Of a DNA stretch of 64,000 nt, positions 26,112 to 35,627 are shown piece by piece. The notes under the pieces are model-generated. The model was not told the origin of the DNA. It did not search any database and saw only the letters and a list, made by a program, of their open reading frames with translations. Made by a program: the position numbers and the translations under genes. Source of the stretch: Burkholderiaceae bacterium (GTDB lineage: Bacteria; Pseudomonadota; Gammaproteobacteria; Burkholderiales; Burkholderiaceae_E); NCBI GenBank assembly GCA_016710525.1, contig JADJVQ010000016.1, forward strand, positions 26,639-90,638, in the 5' to 3' direction. The number at the start of each line of letters is the position of its first letter. The stretch's first letter is position 1.

Positions 26112-27308
26112 ATGGCTACCGCAGCAATCTCCAGCACACTCCTGGGTTACGAGCCGATTGTCGACCGCACCCGCAAGGCGATCGCGATGCGCTTCACCTG
26201 CCGCGCGCGCGGCGGCGAACCCGCCGATCTCACCCGCCTGTACGGCGACCTGGCCAAGCTCTGGCCGGCCGACGGCACGCCGGTGCTGTTGCGCATCGAC
26301 GGCGAAAGCCTGCCGGCGACCCTTCTCGAGCAGGCGGTCTTCAAGCACCTGTGGATCGAGGTGCCGGCCGCGCTCACCGGTTCGGCCGAAGGCCTCGAGA
26401 TGATCACCCAGCTGCAGCGCCGCGGCTACGGGCTGGTGCTGGGCGGTCGGCCCGTGAGCACCTTGCCCGGTTCGATGCTGTCGGCCTTCAAGATGTCGAT
26501 CATCGAGGTGGTTGCCGACCGCCGGCTGCGCGACGGGGAGCCGGGGCAGGACCGCGGCTATTCGCGCTCCATTCCGTACGCGCAGGCGGGGGTCAAGAGC
26601 ATCGGCATGCTGAAGAAGAGCTTCGAGACCGGAGCCCTGGCCTGCATCGGCTGGCCCTTCGACGACGCGATCCAGCATGCCAAGCCCAGCGACTCGAATC
26701 CCGACTTCGGCACGATCACCCAGCTGCTGTCGATGATCGACCGCGATGCCGACCCCAGCGATCTGGAAAAGACCATCCGGCGCGATGCCGCGCTGGCCTA
26801 CCGGCTGCTGCGTTACATCAACTCGGCCGCCTTCGGGCTGCCGGTCGAGATCCAGTCGTTCCGGCATGCGGTGATGATGCTGGGTTACGAACGCCTGAAA
26901 CGCTGGCTGCTGCTGATGCTGATGACGGCAAGCAAGGATGCGAACATGCAGCCGGTGATGTTCGCGTCGTTCCGGCGCGGGCTGTTCATGGAGCACCTGG
27001 TCGGCCAGGACGGCAACGACGCGCAGCGCGACGAGGTGTTCATCCTGGGCGTGCTGTCGCTGATCGACAAGCTGTTCCGCGAGCCGCTGCCGGTGCTGCT
27101 CGAAAAGCTCTATGTGCCCAGCAGCATCCGCGAGGCGCTGATCGAGCGCACCGGCCCGTTCACGCCTTATCTGAATGTCGCCGAGGCGGTCGAGCGGCCT
27201 CCCGATCGCAAGCTGGCCGACAGCCTGGACAATGCACTGCTGTCGATCGAGCAGTGCAACCGTGCGCTGATCAAGGCGGTGACGGTGCGCGAGCTGGCCG
27301 CGGCCTAG
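26112..27308 (+). CDS. Degenerate EAL + HDOD domain signalling protein
   Basis: 398 aa, YuxH-type architecture. The N-terminal half (about 10-190) looks like an EAL phosphodiesterase fold (LGYEPIVDR opening) but I find no EAL catalytic motif, so it is probably inactive toward c-di-GMP. The C-terminal half (about 195-398) is an HDOD domain (FGTITQLLSMIDRDADPSDLEKTI, AYRLLRYINSAAFGLP, RHAVMMLGYERLKRWLLL), with no HD catalytic pair. It lies at the end of the flagellar run on the same strand, 68 bp after flgL, suggesting a role linking second messengers with motility. Function unproven. Confidence 0.85.
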   Translation: MATAAISSTLLGYEPIVDRTRKAIAMRFTCRARGGEPADLTRLYGDLAKLWPADGTPVLLRIDGESLPATLLEQAVFKHLWIEVPAALTGSAEGLEMITQLQRRGYGLVLGGRPVSTLPGSMLSAFKMSIIEVVADRRLRDGEPGQDRGYSRSIPYAQAGVKSIGMLKKSFETGALACIGWPFDDAIQHAKPSDSNPDFGTITQLLSMIDRDADPSDLEKTIRRDAALAYRLLRYINSAAFGLPVEIQSFRHAVMMLGYERLKRWLLLMLMTASKDANMQPVMFASFRRGLFMEHLVGQDGNDAQRDEVFILGVLSLIDKLFREPLPVLLEKLYVPSSIREALIERTGPFTPYLNVAEAVERPPDRKLADSLDNALLSIEQCNRALIKAVTVRELAAA

Positions 27309-27336
27309 ACGCGGGCCAGAACCGGGCCAGACGCAG

Positions 27337-27406
27337 GCCAGCCCCATGCCAGCCCGGGCCAGCCCCATGCCGCCCCGGGCCAGCCTCCGGCCAGCCCCGG
27401 GCCAGC
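27337..27406. repeat. About three units of a 21-bp GC-rich tandem repeat
   Basis: GCCAGCCCC-type units at 27337-27357 and 27358-27378 differ at one position, a divergent 22-bp unit follows at 27379-27400, then a partial GCCAGC. Related GGGCCAG words extend upstream to about 27313. It fills the gap between the HDOD gene and rpiA and is not coding in any obvious way. Confidence 0.8.
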
Positions 27407-27433
27407 TTTGGCGGCGCGCCAGGAATCCCGGCT

Positions 27434-28102
27434 ATGAACCAGGACGATCTCAAACGCGCCGCCGCCCGCGCGGCCCTCGCCGAACTGGTGCCCGGCACGC
27501 TCGTGGGCGTGGGCACCGGCTCGACGGTCAATTTTTTCATCGATGCGCTCGGCGAGACGCCCGAGCGCTATGCCGGCGCGGTGTCGAGCTCCGAACGCAG
27601 CACCGAGCGGCTGCGGGCCGCCGGCATCACCGTGTTCGACCTCAACCATGCGGTGCAGGGCGGACTGCCGCGGCCCGTGTATGTCGACGGCGCCGACGAG
27701 ATCGATCCCGGGCGTCACATGATCAAGGGCGGGGGCGGGGCGCTGACCCGCGAGAAGATCGTCGCCAGCGCCTTCGAGCGGTTCGTGTGCATCGTCGACG
27801 CCTCCAAGCAGGTCGCGACCCTGGGCGCATTCGCGCTGCCGATCGAGGTCATCCCGATGGCGCGCGAACTGGTCGCATCCCGGGCCCGCGCGCTGGGCGG
27901 CGAGCCCGTGCTGCGTGCCGGTTTCATCACCGACAATGGCAACCAGATCCTGGATGTGCGGGGCCTGCGCATCGCCGACCCGGTGGCCCTCGAAACACAG
28001 ATCGATCACTGGCCCGGTGTGGTCTCGGTCGGGCTGTTCGCCCTGCAGCCCGCGGCGGTCGTGCTGGTGGCCACCGCCCTGGGCGTGCAGCGGCTGGCTT
28101 AG
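27434..28102 (+). CDS. rpiA: Ribose-5-phosphate isomerase A
   Basis: RpiA, 222 aa, interconverts ribose-5-phosphate and ribulose-5-phosphate in the pentose phosphate pathway. Conserved motifs are present: GTGSTVNFFIDAL (phosphate loop), SSERSTERL, VDGADEIDPG with the catalytic Asp, and KGGGGALTREKIVA with the catalytic Glu/Lys region. The ATG at 27434 gives the normal size. Its stop overlaps the yggX stop on the other strand by a few bases (convergent pair). Confidence 0.96.
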   Translation: MNQDDLKRAAARAALAELVPGTLVGVGTGSTVNFFIDALGETPERYAGAVSSSERSTERLRAAGITVFDLNHAVQGGLPRPVYVDGADEIDPGRHMIKGGGGALTREKIVASAFERFVCIVDASKQVATLGAFALPIEVIPMARELVASRARALGGEPVLRAGFITDNGNQILDVRGLRIADPVALETQIDHWPGVVSVGLFALQPAAVVLVATALGVQRLA

Positions 28103-28371
28103 TCCTGAGGCGGCACGAAGCCGGTGGGCTTGTCGGCCCCTTCGCCGAAGAAGTACTTCTCCATCTGAGTGGCCAGGTACTTGCGGGCGCGAACATCGGC
28201 CAGATTCAGGCGGTTTTCATTGACCAGCATGGTCTGGTGCTTCAGCCAGCCCTGCCAGGCCTCCTTCGAAGCGCTTTCCCACAGTTTTTTGCCCAGATCA
28301 CCCGGATAGGGCGGGAAATCGAGGCCTTCGGCCTCCTTTTGCAGCTTGACGCAGAATACGGTTCGAGCCAT
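28099..28371 (-). CDS. YggX family Fe(2+)-trafficking protein
   Basis: 90 aa, the normal size of YggX proteins, which protect iron-sulfur clusters and are linked to oxidative stress. The sequence ARTVFCVKLQKEAEGLDFPP with the conserved Cys near the N-terminus, PGDLGKKLWESASKEAWQGW and NENRLNLADVRARKYL are diagnostic. It is convergent with rpiA and precedes, 32 bp away, the reverse-strand argA stop, so it may be cotranscribed after argA. Confidence 0.94.
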   Translation of the reverse strand: MARTVFCVKLQKEAEGLDFPPYPGDLGKKLWESASKEAWQGWLKHQTMLVNENRLNLADVRARKYLATQMEKYFFGEGADKPTGFVPPQD

Positions 28372-28403
28372 GGAACGTCCTGATCGGGTAAGAAGGCGGA
28401 TTG

Positions 28404-29732
28404 TTACAGGTTCTTGATCAGCACCTGGGATTTCCGCTGCCAGTTGTAGAGATTGCGCCGTTCGCCCGGCAACTGATCGACGTCCGCGGGCACGAAGCCG
28501 CGCTTCAGGAACCAGTGCATCGTGCGGGTCGTCAGCACGAACAGCCGCCGCAGTCCGGCGGCGCGGGCGCGCTGCTCGATGCGCTTCAAGAGCCGTTCGC
28601 CGTCGCCCTTGCTCTGCACCTGCGGGTTCACCGCCAGGCAGGCCATCTCGGCGATGCCTTCGTCCGGATACGGATACAGCGCGGCGCAGCCGAAGATCAC
28701 GCCGTCGTGTTCGATCACGGTGAAGTTCTCGACTTCGCGCTCGATGCGGGCCCGGTCGCGGCGCACCAGGGTGCCGTCTTCCTCGAGGGGGCGGATCAGC
28801 GCGATCAGCCCGCCGACGTCGTCCGGCGTGGCCTCGCGCAGCGCCTCGAGGGTTTCTTCGACCACCATCGTGCCCACGCCGTCGTGCTGGAAAAGCTCGA
28901 GCAGCATGCTGCCGTCCAGGTTGTAGGGAATGATGTGGGCACGCGCAACGCCGCCTTCGCAGGCGCGCAGCGCGTACTTCAGATAGTCTGCCGTCTCGGG
29001 CGGCAGTTTGCCCTCGCGCAGCAGCTGCTGTGCGTCGGCTTCCGACACCTCGCCGACCACGCGTCCCTCGGCATCGAGCACGCCAGGCGTCTCGGCCACG
29101 AACACCAGCTTGTCGGCGTCCAGCGCGATGGCGGTGGCCGCGGCGACGTCTTCCATGCTCAGGTTGAAGGCCTCGCCGGTCGCCGAGAACCCCAGGTTGG
29201 ACATCAGCACGATCGAGCCGCTGTTCAGCGCGAAATTGATGGTGTGCGCTTCGACCTTGCGGGCCAGGCCGGTGTGTTCGTAGTCGATGCCCTCGACGAT
29301 GCCCACCGGCCGGGCGCTGATCAGGTTGCCCGAGAGCACGCGCACCGCCGAATGCGCCATCGGGGTGTTGGGCAGGCCCAGCGAAAACGCGGCTTCGATG
29401 TCAAGCCGGATCTCGCCGGAGGCTTCCTTGGCACACTCCAGTGCCACCGAGTCGGTGATCCGCATGCCGTTGGCATAACGTGCCTCGACACCGCGCAGGC
29501 GCAGCTGCTCGTTGATCTGGGGGCGTGAGCCGAACACCACCACCAGACGCATGCCCATCGCGTTGAGCAGGCTGATGTCCTGGACCAGGGCCGCCAGGCG
29601 CCCGGTCTGCACCAGTTCGCCCGGGAACGCGACCACGAAGGTCTTGCCCCGGAAGGCGTGGATATACGGCGCGACGCGGCGCAGCCAGTCGACGAACTGC
29701 TGGGAGTCCGGAAGAGCGGGAGAGGTGGTCAT
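28404..29732 (-). CDS. argA: Amino-acid N-acetyltransferase (N-acetylglutamate synthase)
   Basis: ArgA, 442 aa, first step of arginine synthesis: acetyl-CoA plus glutamate to N-acetylglutamate. An amino-acid-kinase-like domain (about 15-280, FVVAFPGELVQ, VVVFGSRPQIN) that senses arginine is joined to a GNAT domain (about 300-442, FTVIEHDGVIFGCAALYP, NPQVQSKGDGERLLKRIE). The GNAT acetyl-CoA loop is Q-S-K-G-D-G. I choose the ATG at 29732; the in-frame ATG at 29741 overlaps a -10-like element. It is divergent from hrpA with only 21 bp between starts. Confidence 0.94.
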   Translation of the reverse strand: MTTSPALPDSQQFVDWLRRVAPYIHAFRGKTFVVAFPGELVQTGRLAALVQDISLLNAMGMRLVVVFGSRPQINEQLRLRGVEARYANGMRITDSVALECAKEASGEIRLDIEAAFSLGLPNTPMAHSAVRVLSGNLISARPVGIVEGIDYEHTGLARKVEAHTINFALNSGSIVLMSNLGFSATGEAFNLSMEDVAAATAIALDADKLVFVAETPGVLDAEGRVVGEVSEADAQQLLREGKLPPETADYLKYALRACEGGVARAHIIPYNLDGSMLLELFQHDGVGTMVVEETLEALREATPDDVGGLIALIRPLEEDGTLVRRDRARIEREVENFTVIEHDGVIFGCAALYPYPDEGIAEMACLAVNPQVQSKGDGERLLKRIEQRARAAGLRRLFVLTTRTMHWFLKRGFVPADVDQLPGERRNLYNWQRKSQVLIKNL

Positions 29733-29739
29733 GGCAATC

Positions 29740-29747
29740 ATTATAAT
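29740..29747. promoter_or_regulatory. Palindromic -10 element shared by argA and hrpA
   Basis: ATTATAAT at 29740-29747 is its own reverse complement, so it reads TATAAT on both strands. Forward, the last base is seven before the hrpA GTG at 29754; reverse, the last base is eight before the argA ATG at 29732. Transcription from both would start at or within a base or two of the start codons, giving leaderless mRNAs. No good -35 is visible on either side. Confidence 0.55.
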
Positions 29748-29753
29748 TTCGCG

Positions 29754-32700
29754 GTGAGAACTGACCTGCGACCCCTGCCTTCGTTCGAGTTTCCCGAGTC
29801 GCTGCCCGTCAGCGCGCGCCGCGACGAAATCGCCGACGCCATCATGGCGCACCCGGTCGTCATCGTCTGCGGCGAGACCGGATCCGGCAAGACCACCCAG
29901 CTGCCCAAGATCGCCGCGGCCCTGGCCGGCCGCGGGCGCGCGGGCCTGATCGGCCACACCCAGCCGCGCCGGCTGGCCGCCACGACGGTGGCCAAGCGCA
30001 TCGCCGACGAGCTCGGCTCGCCGCTGGGCACCCACGTCGGCTACAAGATCCGCTTCAACGAGAAGTTCACCCGCGGCGCCTGCATCAAGCTGATGACCGA
30101 CGGCATCCTGCTGGCCGAGAGCCAGGCCGATCCGATGCTGCGCGCCTACGACACGATCATCATCGACGAGGCCCACGAGCGCAGCCTGAACATCGATTTC
30201 CTGCTGGGTTACCTGCGCCAGCTGCTCGAAGGGGCCGCGCCGCCACGACCTGAAGGTGATCGTCACCTCGGCCACGATCGACGCCGAACGCTTTGCGAAG
30301 CATTTCGCGCTCGACGACGTGCCCGCGCCGGTGATCGAGGTCTCGGGCCGCCTGTTCCCGGTCGAGATCCGCTACCGCGACTTCGACGAGAACGCGCGAG
30401 ACGACGACGACGAGGACGATCTGCCCTCGCGCATCGAAGAAGCCATCGACGAGCTCTGGCGCGAGCGGCCGGGCGACGTGCTGGTGTTCTTCCCGGGCGA
30501 GCGCGAGATCCGCGACGCCGCCGAGCACCTGCGCCGCGCGCACGCCCGCGCCACGGCGGCGCGCAGCCCGGCGCCGCTGGCGCGCGGGCCGCTGGAGGTG
30601 CTGCCGCTGTTCGCCCGGCTGTCGGCGGCCGACCAGCAGCGGGTGTTCAGCGGCTCCACCGGCCGGCGCATCGTGCTGGCCACCAACGTGGCCGAAACCT
30701 CGCTGACCGTGCCCGGCATCCGCTATGTCATCGACACCGGCACGGCTCGGGTCAAGCGCTACCGCTATCGCAGCAAGGTCGAGCAGCTGCAGATCGAACC
30801 CATTTCGCAGGCCGCGGCCAATCAGCGAGCGGGCCGCTGCGGCCGCGTGTCCGACGGCATCTGCATCCGGCTGTATTCCGAGGCCGACTTCAACAACCGG
30901 GTACGCTTCACCGATCCCGAGGTGCTGCGTTCCTCGCTGGCCGCGGTCATTTTGCAGATGAAGGGCCTGCGGCTGGCCGAGATCGAAGCCTTTCCGTTCC
31001 TCGATCCGCCGCCCAGGAAGGCGATCGCCGACGGCTACGCGCTGCTGCACGAGCTGAACGCCATCGACGGCCAGAACACGCTCACCGACATCGGCCGCCA
31101 GCTGGCGCGTCTGCCGGTCGATCCGCACATCGGGCGCATGCTGCTGGCCGCGCGCGACGGGCAATGCCTGCGCGAGATGCTGATCATCGCTGCGGCGCTG
31201 TCCTCGCAGGACGCGCGCGAGCGGCCGATGGACGCCCAGCAGGCGGCCGACCAGCAGCACAAGCGGTTCGCCGACGAGCAGTCCGACTTCATTTCGTTCG
31301 TCAGGCTGTGGGACTACTGGCACACGGCCATCGCCGAAAAGGAAAGCAACCGCCGCCTGCAGACCCGGCTGGAGCGCGAGTTCCTGTCGCCGCGCAAGCT
31401 GCGCGAGTGGTCCGATGTGCACTCGCAGCTCCTCGAAACCGTCGAACAGATGCACTGGAAGCTGAACGGCCAGCCGCCCACCTACGAGCAGCTGCACCAG
31501 GCGCTGCTGACCGGCATGCTGGGCAACCTGGGGCAGCGTCCGCCCGACGAGCCGCAGTACCTGGGCACCCACGAGACCCGCTTCTCGATCCACCCCGCGT
31601 CCTGGATGGTGCGCAAGGCGCCCAAGTGGCTGATGGCGGCCGAACTCGTCGACACCGGTCGTCTGTATGCGCGCACGGTGGCACGCATCGAGCCGGTCTG
31701 GATCGAGCGTGCCGCACGGCACCTGGTCCGCACGTCCTACAGCGAGCCGCACTGGGAGCGCAAGGCCGGCCAGGTCGTGGCCTTCGAGCGCGGCGTGCTC
31801 TACGGCCTCACCATCTGGTCGCAGCGCCGCGTGCACTACGGCCCGCGCGACCCCCGGCTGGCGCGCGAACTGCTGATCCGCGAGGCGCTGGTCGCTATGG
31901 ACTGGGACAGCGAGCTGCCGTTCTTCAGGCGCAACCGAAAGCTGATCGCCGAGGTTCGCAAGCTCGAGCACCAGATCCGCCGGCCCGACCTGCTGGTCGA
32001 CGAGAGCTGGCTGGCGGCGTGGTTCGATGCCCGGCTGCCGGCCGAGGTGTTCTCGGCGGCCACGCTCGAGGCCTGGTATCGCGAGGCGGTCAAGGCCCAG
32101 CCGGGACTGCTCGAACTGTCGCGCGACGAACTGATGCGCAAGGACGCCGAGGGCGTCGACAGCGATTCGTTTCCGCGCCGGGTGACGATGCGGGGTGTGC
32201 ATTTCGACCTCGATTACCGCTTCGACCCGGGGTCGTCGGACGACGGCGCCATGCTGAGCGTGCCGCTTTATGCGCTCAATCAGGTCGATGCGGTGCGTTG
32301 CGAATGGCTGGTGCCCGGCATGCTGGCCGACAAGGTCACCGCGCTGGTCAAGTCTCTGCCTCAGAAGCTGCGCCGGCACGTGGTGCCGGTGCCCGACTAC
32401 GTCGCCGGCTTCGTCAAACGCTGGTCTGGCGATACCGGCCCGCATGCCTGGGGAAGCCGCGCGCTCACGCAGGCCCTGATCGACGACTTCTGGCAGACCT
32501 TTCAATTGCGTGCCGCGGCCACCGACTTCAAGCTCGAAACGGTGCCCGCACACCTGTTCATGGGATTTCGGCTGGTCGACGAGCACGGCGCCGTGCTGGC
32601 GGTGTCGCGCAATCTGGCCGAACTGCGGGCTCAGCATGGCGCGCGCGCGCAGGGCAGTTTCCAGGAGGCCCTGCGCCACATCGCCGAACGCGTGCGGCCG

Positions 32701-33792
32701 GCGCCGGGCGAGGCGGGCGCCGAGACCACGGTCCTGGCTGAGGTGCCCGAGGGCGCGCCGGGGGCACCGCCGCGGGTCCTGCGGGGCGCACAGCTAGCGG
32801 CGCAACCGGCTGGCCATCCGCCGTCGCGCGGGGGCGGGCGGGCAGGCATGCCCGAGCACGGCGATTCCCGCGCGGCCCGTGCTGCCCCGCTCGCCGATGC
32901 TCAGGCCGAACGCTCGGCCGTGCTGGCGCTGCAGGCCGGCCAGCGTTATCGCGACTGGTCGTTCGGTCCCTTGCCCGAACTGATGGAGCTGCGCCGCGGC
33001 CGCGAGACCCTGATCGGCTATCCGGCGCTGGTCGACGGCGGCGACGCCGTCGAACTGCAGGTGTTCGATGCGCCCGAAGAGGCTGCGCTCGAACACCGGC
33101 GCGGCCTGATGCGCCTGTTCGCGCTCGTGCTCAAGGAGCCGCTGCGCTTCTTCGAACGCAATCTGCCCGAGGCCCAGAAGCTCGCGCTGCTGTACGCGAA
33201 CTTCGGCAGCCCCGAGGATCTCCGCCGGGAACTGATCGCCGCGGTGATCGAACGCGCCTGCCTGGCCGATCCCCTGCCAGCGGACGCCGAGGCCTTTGCG
33301 CAGCGAGTTGCGCAGGCGCGCCCGCGCCTGAACCTGATCGGCCAGGAAGTCGCGCGCTCGCTGCTCGCAATCCTCGTCGAATACCAGGCCGCGCTGCGCA
33401 AGCTGCCCCAGGCGCGCAGCCAGCCGGCAGTGGCCGCGGACATCGAACAGCAGCTCGAGTCGCTGTTTCCGGCGCGCTGGTTCAACAGCACGCCGGCGGT
33501 CCAGCTGGCGCACTATCCGCGTTATCTGAAGGCCATCGTCCTGCGCATCGACAAGCTGCGCACCGAGCCCGCGCGCGATGCGCCGCGACTGGCCGAAATC
33601 GGTCCGCTGCAGGCGCAGCTGCGCCGGGCGCTCGCGCACCGACGCGGTCAGCTCGACGCCCGGCTGGAAGAGTTTCGCTGGCTGCTCGAGGAGTTGCGGG
33701 TGTCGCTGTTCGCCCAGGAGCTGCGCACGCCGATGCCGGTGTCGGTGAAGCGGCTGCAGAAAGCCTGGGCGGCGATCATGTCGGGGCACTGA
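29754..33792 (+). CDS. hrpA: ATP-dependent RNA helicase HrpA (frameshifted)
   Basis: DEAH-box RNA helicase that acts on mRNA and on stalled ribosomes in E. coli. The N-terminal frame has GETGSGKTTQLPK (Walker A) and IIDEAHERSLNIDFLLGYL. At about 30228-30245 the frame changes and continues with VIVTSATIDAERFAKHF, the QRAGRCGRV motif VI and the long C-terminal region. Removing one base (probably one G of GGGG at about 30229-30233) gives 1345 aa, normal for this family. Both parts are well conserved, so I regard this as one gene with an insertion or assembly error. The GTG at 29754 is chosen because upstream frames lie in argA; no Shine-Dalgarno is seen. Confidence 0.85.
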
Positions 33793-33892
33793 CCGCCGGC
33801 GTCGGTGCGGCGCAGTAGGCGGGTATTGCTCCAGCTGTTCGGATCATCAATCGATGCCGCCATCAGGCAAATTCGCACAGTTGTGTAGGGAA

Positions 33893-33917
33893 ATCTCCTG
33901 CACAAATGTGCGGAGAT
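33893..33917. promoter_or_regulatory. Inverted repeat before the membrane chemoreceptor
   Basis: ATCTCC-T-GCACA, AA loop, TGTGC-GGAGAT: an 11-bp stem with one bulged T, 54 bp before the receptor ATG. No T-tract follows, so it is more likely an operator or leader structure than a terminator. I found no sigma-28 promoter in this 178-bp gap. Confidence 0.4.
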
Positions 33918-33970
33918 CGCAATAACAGCGCGCAGCACGCGTTCCGATCGTTGCCTGGAGCCCTCTTTCT

Positions 33971-35548
33971 ATGCGGATTGTCTTCAACCGGCCCCTTCGC
34001 GGGCAACTGGCCCTTGTCGTCGGGCTCCTGGCGATCACGATTGCCGCCCTGCTTGCCGCATCGATCGGTGCGGTCAGGCTCGCCGATCAGGACCTGCAGG
34101 CGGTGATCGGAAACCGAGTGCTGCCGCTGCAGCGCCTGAAGAGCATCGGCGACGCGTATGCCATCGACATCGTCGACTCGGTGCACAAGCTGCGCGACAA
34201 CACGATCGATTTCGCCCGGGGCGCAGCCAACATCGACCGGGCCGCCAGAGTCATCGCCGGTCAGTGGCAGGCAGACCGCCAGCAGCGCCTGAGTGTCGAC
34301 GAACTGGCGCTTTCCGACGCGGTTCAGGAGGCCATGCGCCATGCGGACGTCACGCTCGCGGAAGTCGTTCGGCTGGTGAATGCGCAAGATCGCGACGGGC
34401 TGGCGCGCGTGGCCAGTGCCACGCTTTACCCGGCTTTCGATCCGGTCGGCATCCAGCTGAATGCGCTCGTCGAGTTTCAGCTCGAGCGGGCTCAGCGCGA
34501 CTACGAACGCTCCTCTGAACGTCTCGGACAGATGATGATCGCGCTGGGCGGGCTGGCGCTGGCGCTGCTGGCGATCGCTGGCGGCCTGTGCACGGCGATC
34601 GCGGCCAATGTCATGCGGGTGCTGGGCGCCGAGGCGGCGACCCTGCGCCAGGTCGCCAACCGGATCGCCCAGGGCGACCTGCGTGATCCACCGGTCATCA
34701 CCCCGGGCATGCGCCAGGACAGCGTGATGGCCGCCATGGCCCGGATGAGCGCCTCGCTGACCTCGCTGGTGCGCGACATCCAGGCGGACGCGCAGGCCAT
34801 CGGCAGTGCCTCGGAGCAGGTCAGCGCCGGCAATCACCAGCTTACGGTGCAGACAGTCGCTGCCGCCGATGCGCTGCGCACCAACGCCACGAGTGTCGCC
34901 CGGATCAGCGGCAGCAGCTCGCAGGCGCAGGCGCTGATCGAGGACGCGAATCGGCTGGCGGCCGAGACGGTGACGATGGCTCAAGGCGGCGGCAGTTCGG
35001 TCGATGCGGCGGTGGCGACCATGGCCGAGGTCGGCGTGAGCTCGGCTCGCATGTCCGACATCATCGCGACGATCGATGGCATCGCGTTTCAGACCAATAT
35101 TCTCGCGTTGAACGCCGCCGTCGAGTCGGCAAGGGCCGGCGAGCAGGGCAAGGGCTTCGCCGTGGTGGCCACCGAGGTGAGGGCGCTGGCGCAGCGCTCG
35201 GCCACCGCTGCGCATGAGATCCGGGGCCTGATCGCCGCGTCGGAAGCCAAGGTCGTCGACGGTGTGCGCATGGTGAGCCAGGCCGGCACGACCATGCGCG
35301 AGATCGTCGGCGGCATCGACACGGTGCGTACCCAGATGGATGGGATCGCCCGGGCCGCCCGCGAGCAGGATGCCGATCTGGCGGATGTGGCGCGCCTGCT
35401 CGCCAATCTCCAGGACGCCGTGGCGGCCAACTCCCAGCTGGTCGAGCAGACGGCGGCGGCCGCCGGCGGACTGCAGACCCAGGCGAGCGCCATGGTGGCG
35501 TCGACGGCCCGATTCCACCTGCCCGTGCAGCACGAGACGACGGCCTGA
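33971..35548 (+). CDS. Membrane methyl-accepting chemotaxis protein
   Basis: 525 aa with classical receptor layout: membrane segment about 15-36, periplasmic four-helix-bundle ligand domain about 37-185, second membrane segment about 188-212, HAMP about 213-266, then the signalling hairpin with tip IAFQTNILALNAAVESARAGEQGKGFAVVATEVRALAQRS. There is no CheR-tethering NWETF-like end. The gene stands alone after hrpA, 6.7 kb from the flagellar island, with its own leader. Signal unknown. It is convergent with the AEC transporter gene. Confidence 0.93.
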   Translation: MRIVFNRPLRGQLALVVGLLAITIAALLAASIGAVRLADQDLQAVIGNRVLPLQRLKSIGDAYAIDIVDSVHKLRDNTIDFARGAANIDRAARVIAGQWQADRQQRLSVDELALSDAVQEAMRHADVTLAEVVRLVNAQDRDGLARVASATLYPAFDPVGIQLNALVEFQLERAQRDYERSSERLGQMMIALGGLALALLAIAGGLCTAIAANVMRVLGAEAATLRQVANRIAQGDLRDPPVITPGMRQDSVMAAMARMSASLTSLVRDIQADAQAIGSASEQVSAGNHQLTVQTVAAADALRTNATSVARISGSSSQAQALIEDANRLAAETVTMAQGGGSSVDAAVATMAEVGVSSARMSDIIATIDGIAFQTNILALNAAVESARAGEQGKGFAVVATEVRALAQRSATAAHEIRGLIAASEAKVVDGVRMVSQAGTTMREIVGGIDTVRTQMDGIARAAREQDADLADVARLLANLQDAVAANSQLVEQTAAAAGGLQTQASAMVASTARFHLPVQHETTA

Positions 35549-35627
35549 GTCCGCAAGGCCGGCGGCGGCGCCTGGCGCGGCGCCGGCCAACACCACGCTC
35601 GTCGCGAGGCGCTGGCGTCGATGGCGC

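Noticed and set aside
27309..27433. CRISPR-like repeat array before rpiA
   Set aside because: Units are contiguous, degenerate and without spacers; no cas genes.
30160..32679. Long antisense open frame opposite hrpA
   Set aside because: Shadow of the helicase gene; composition of random GC-rich translation.
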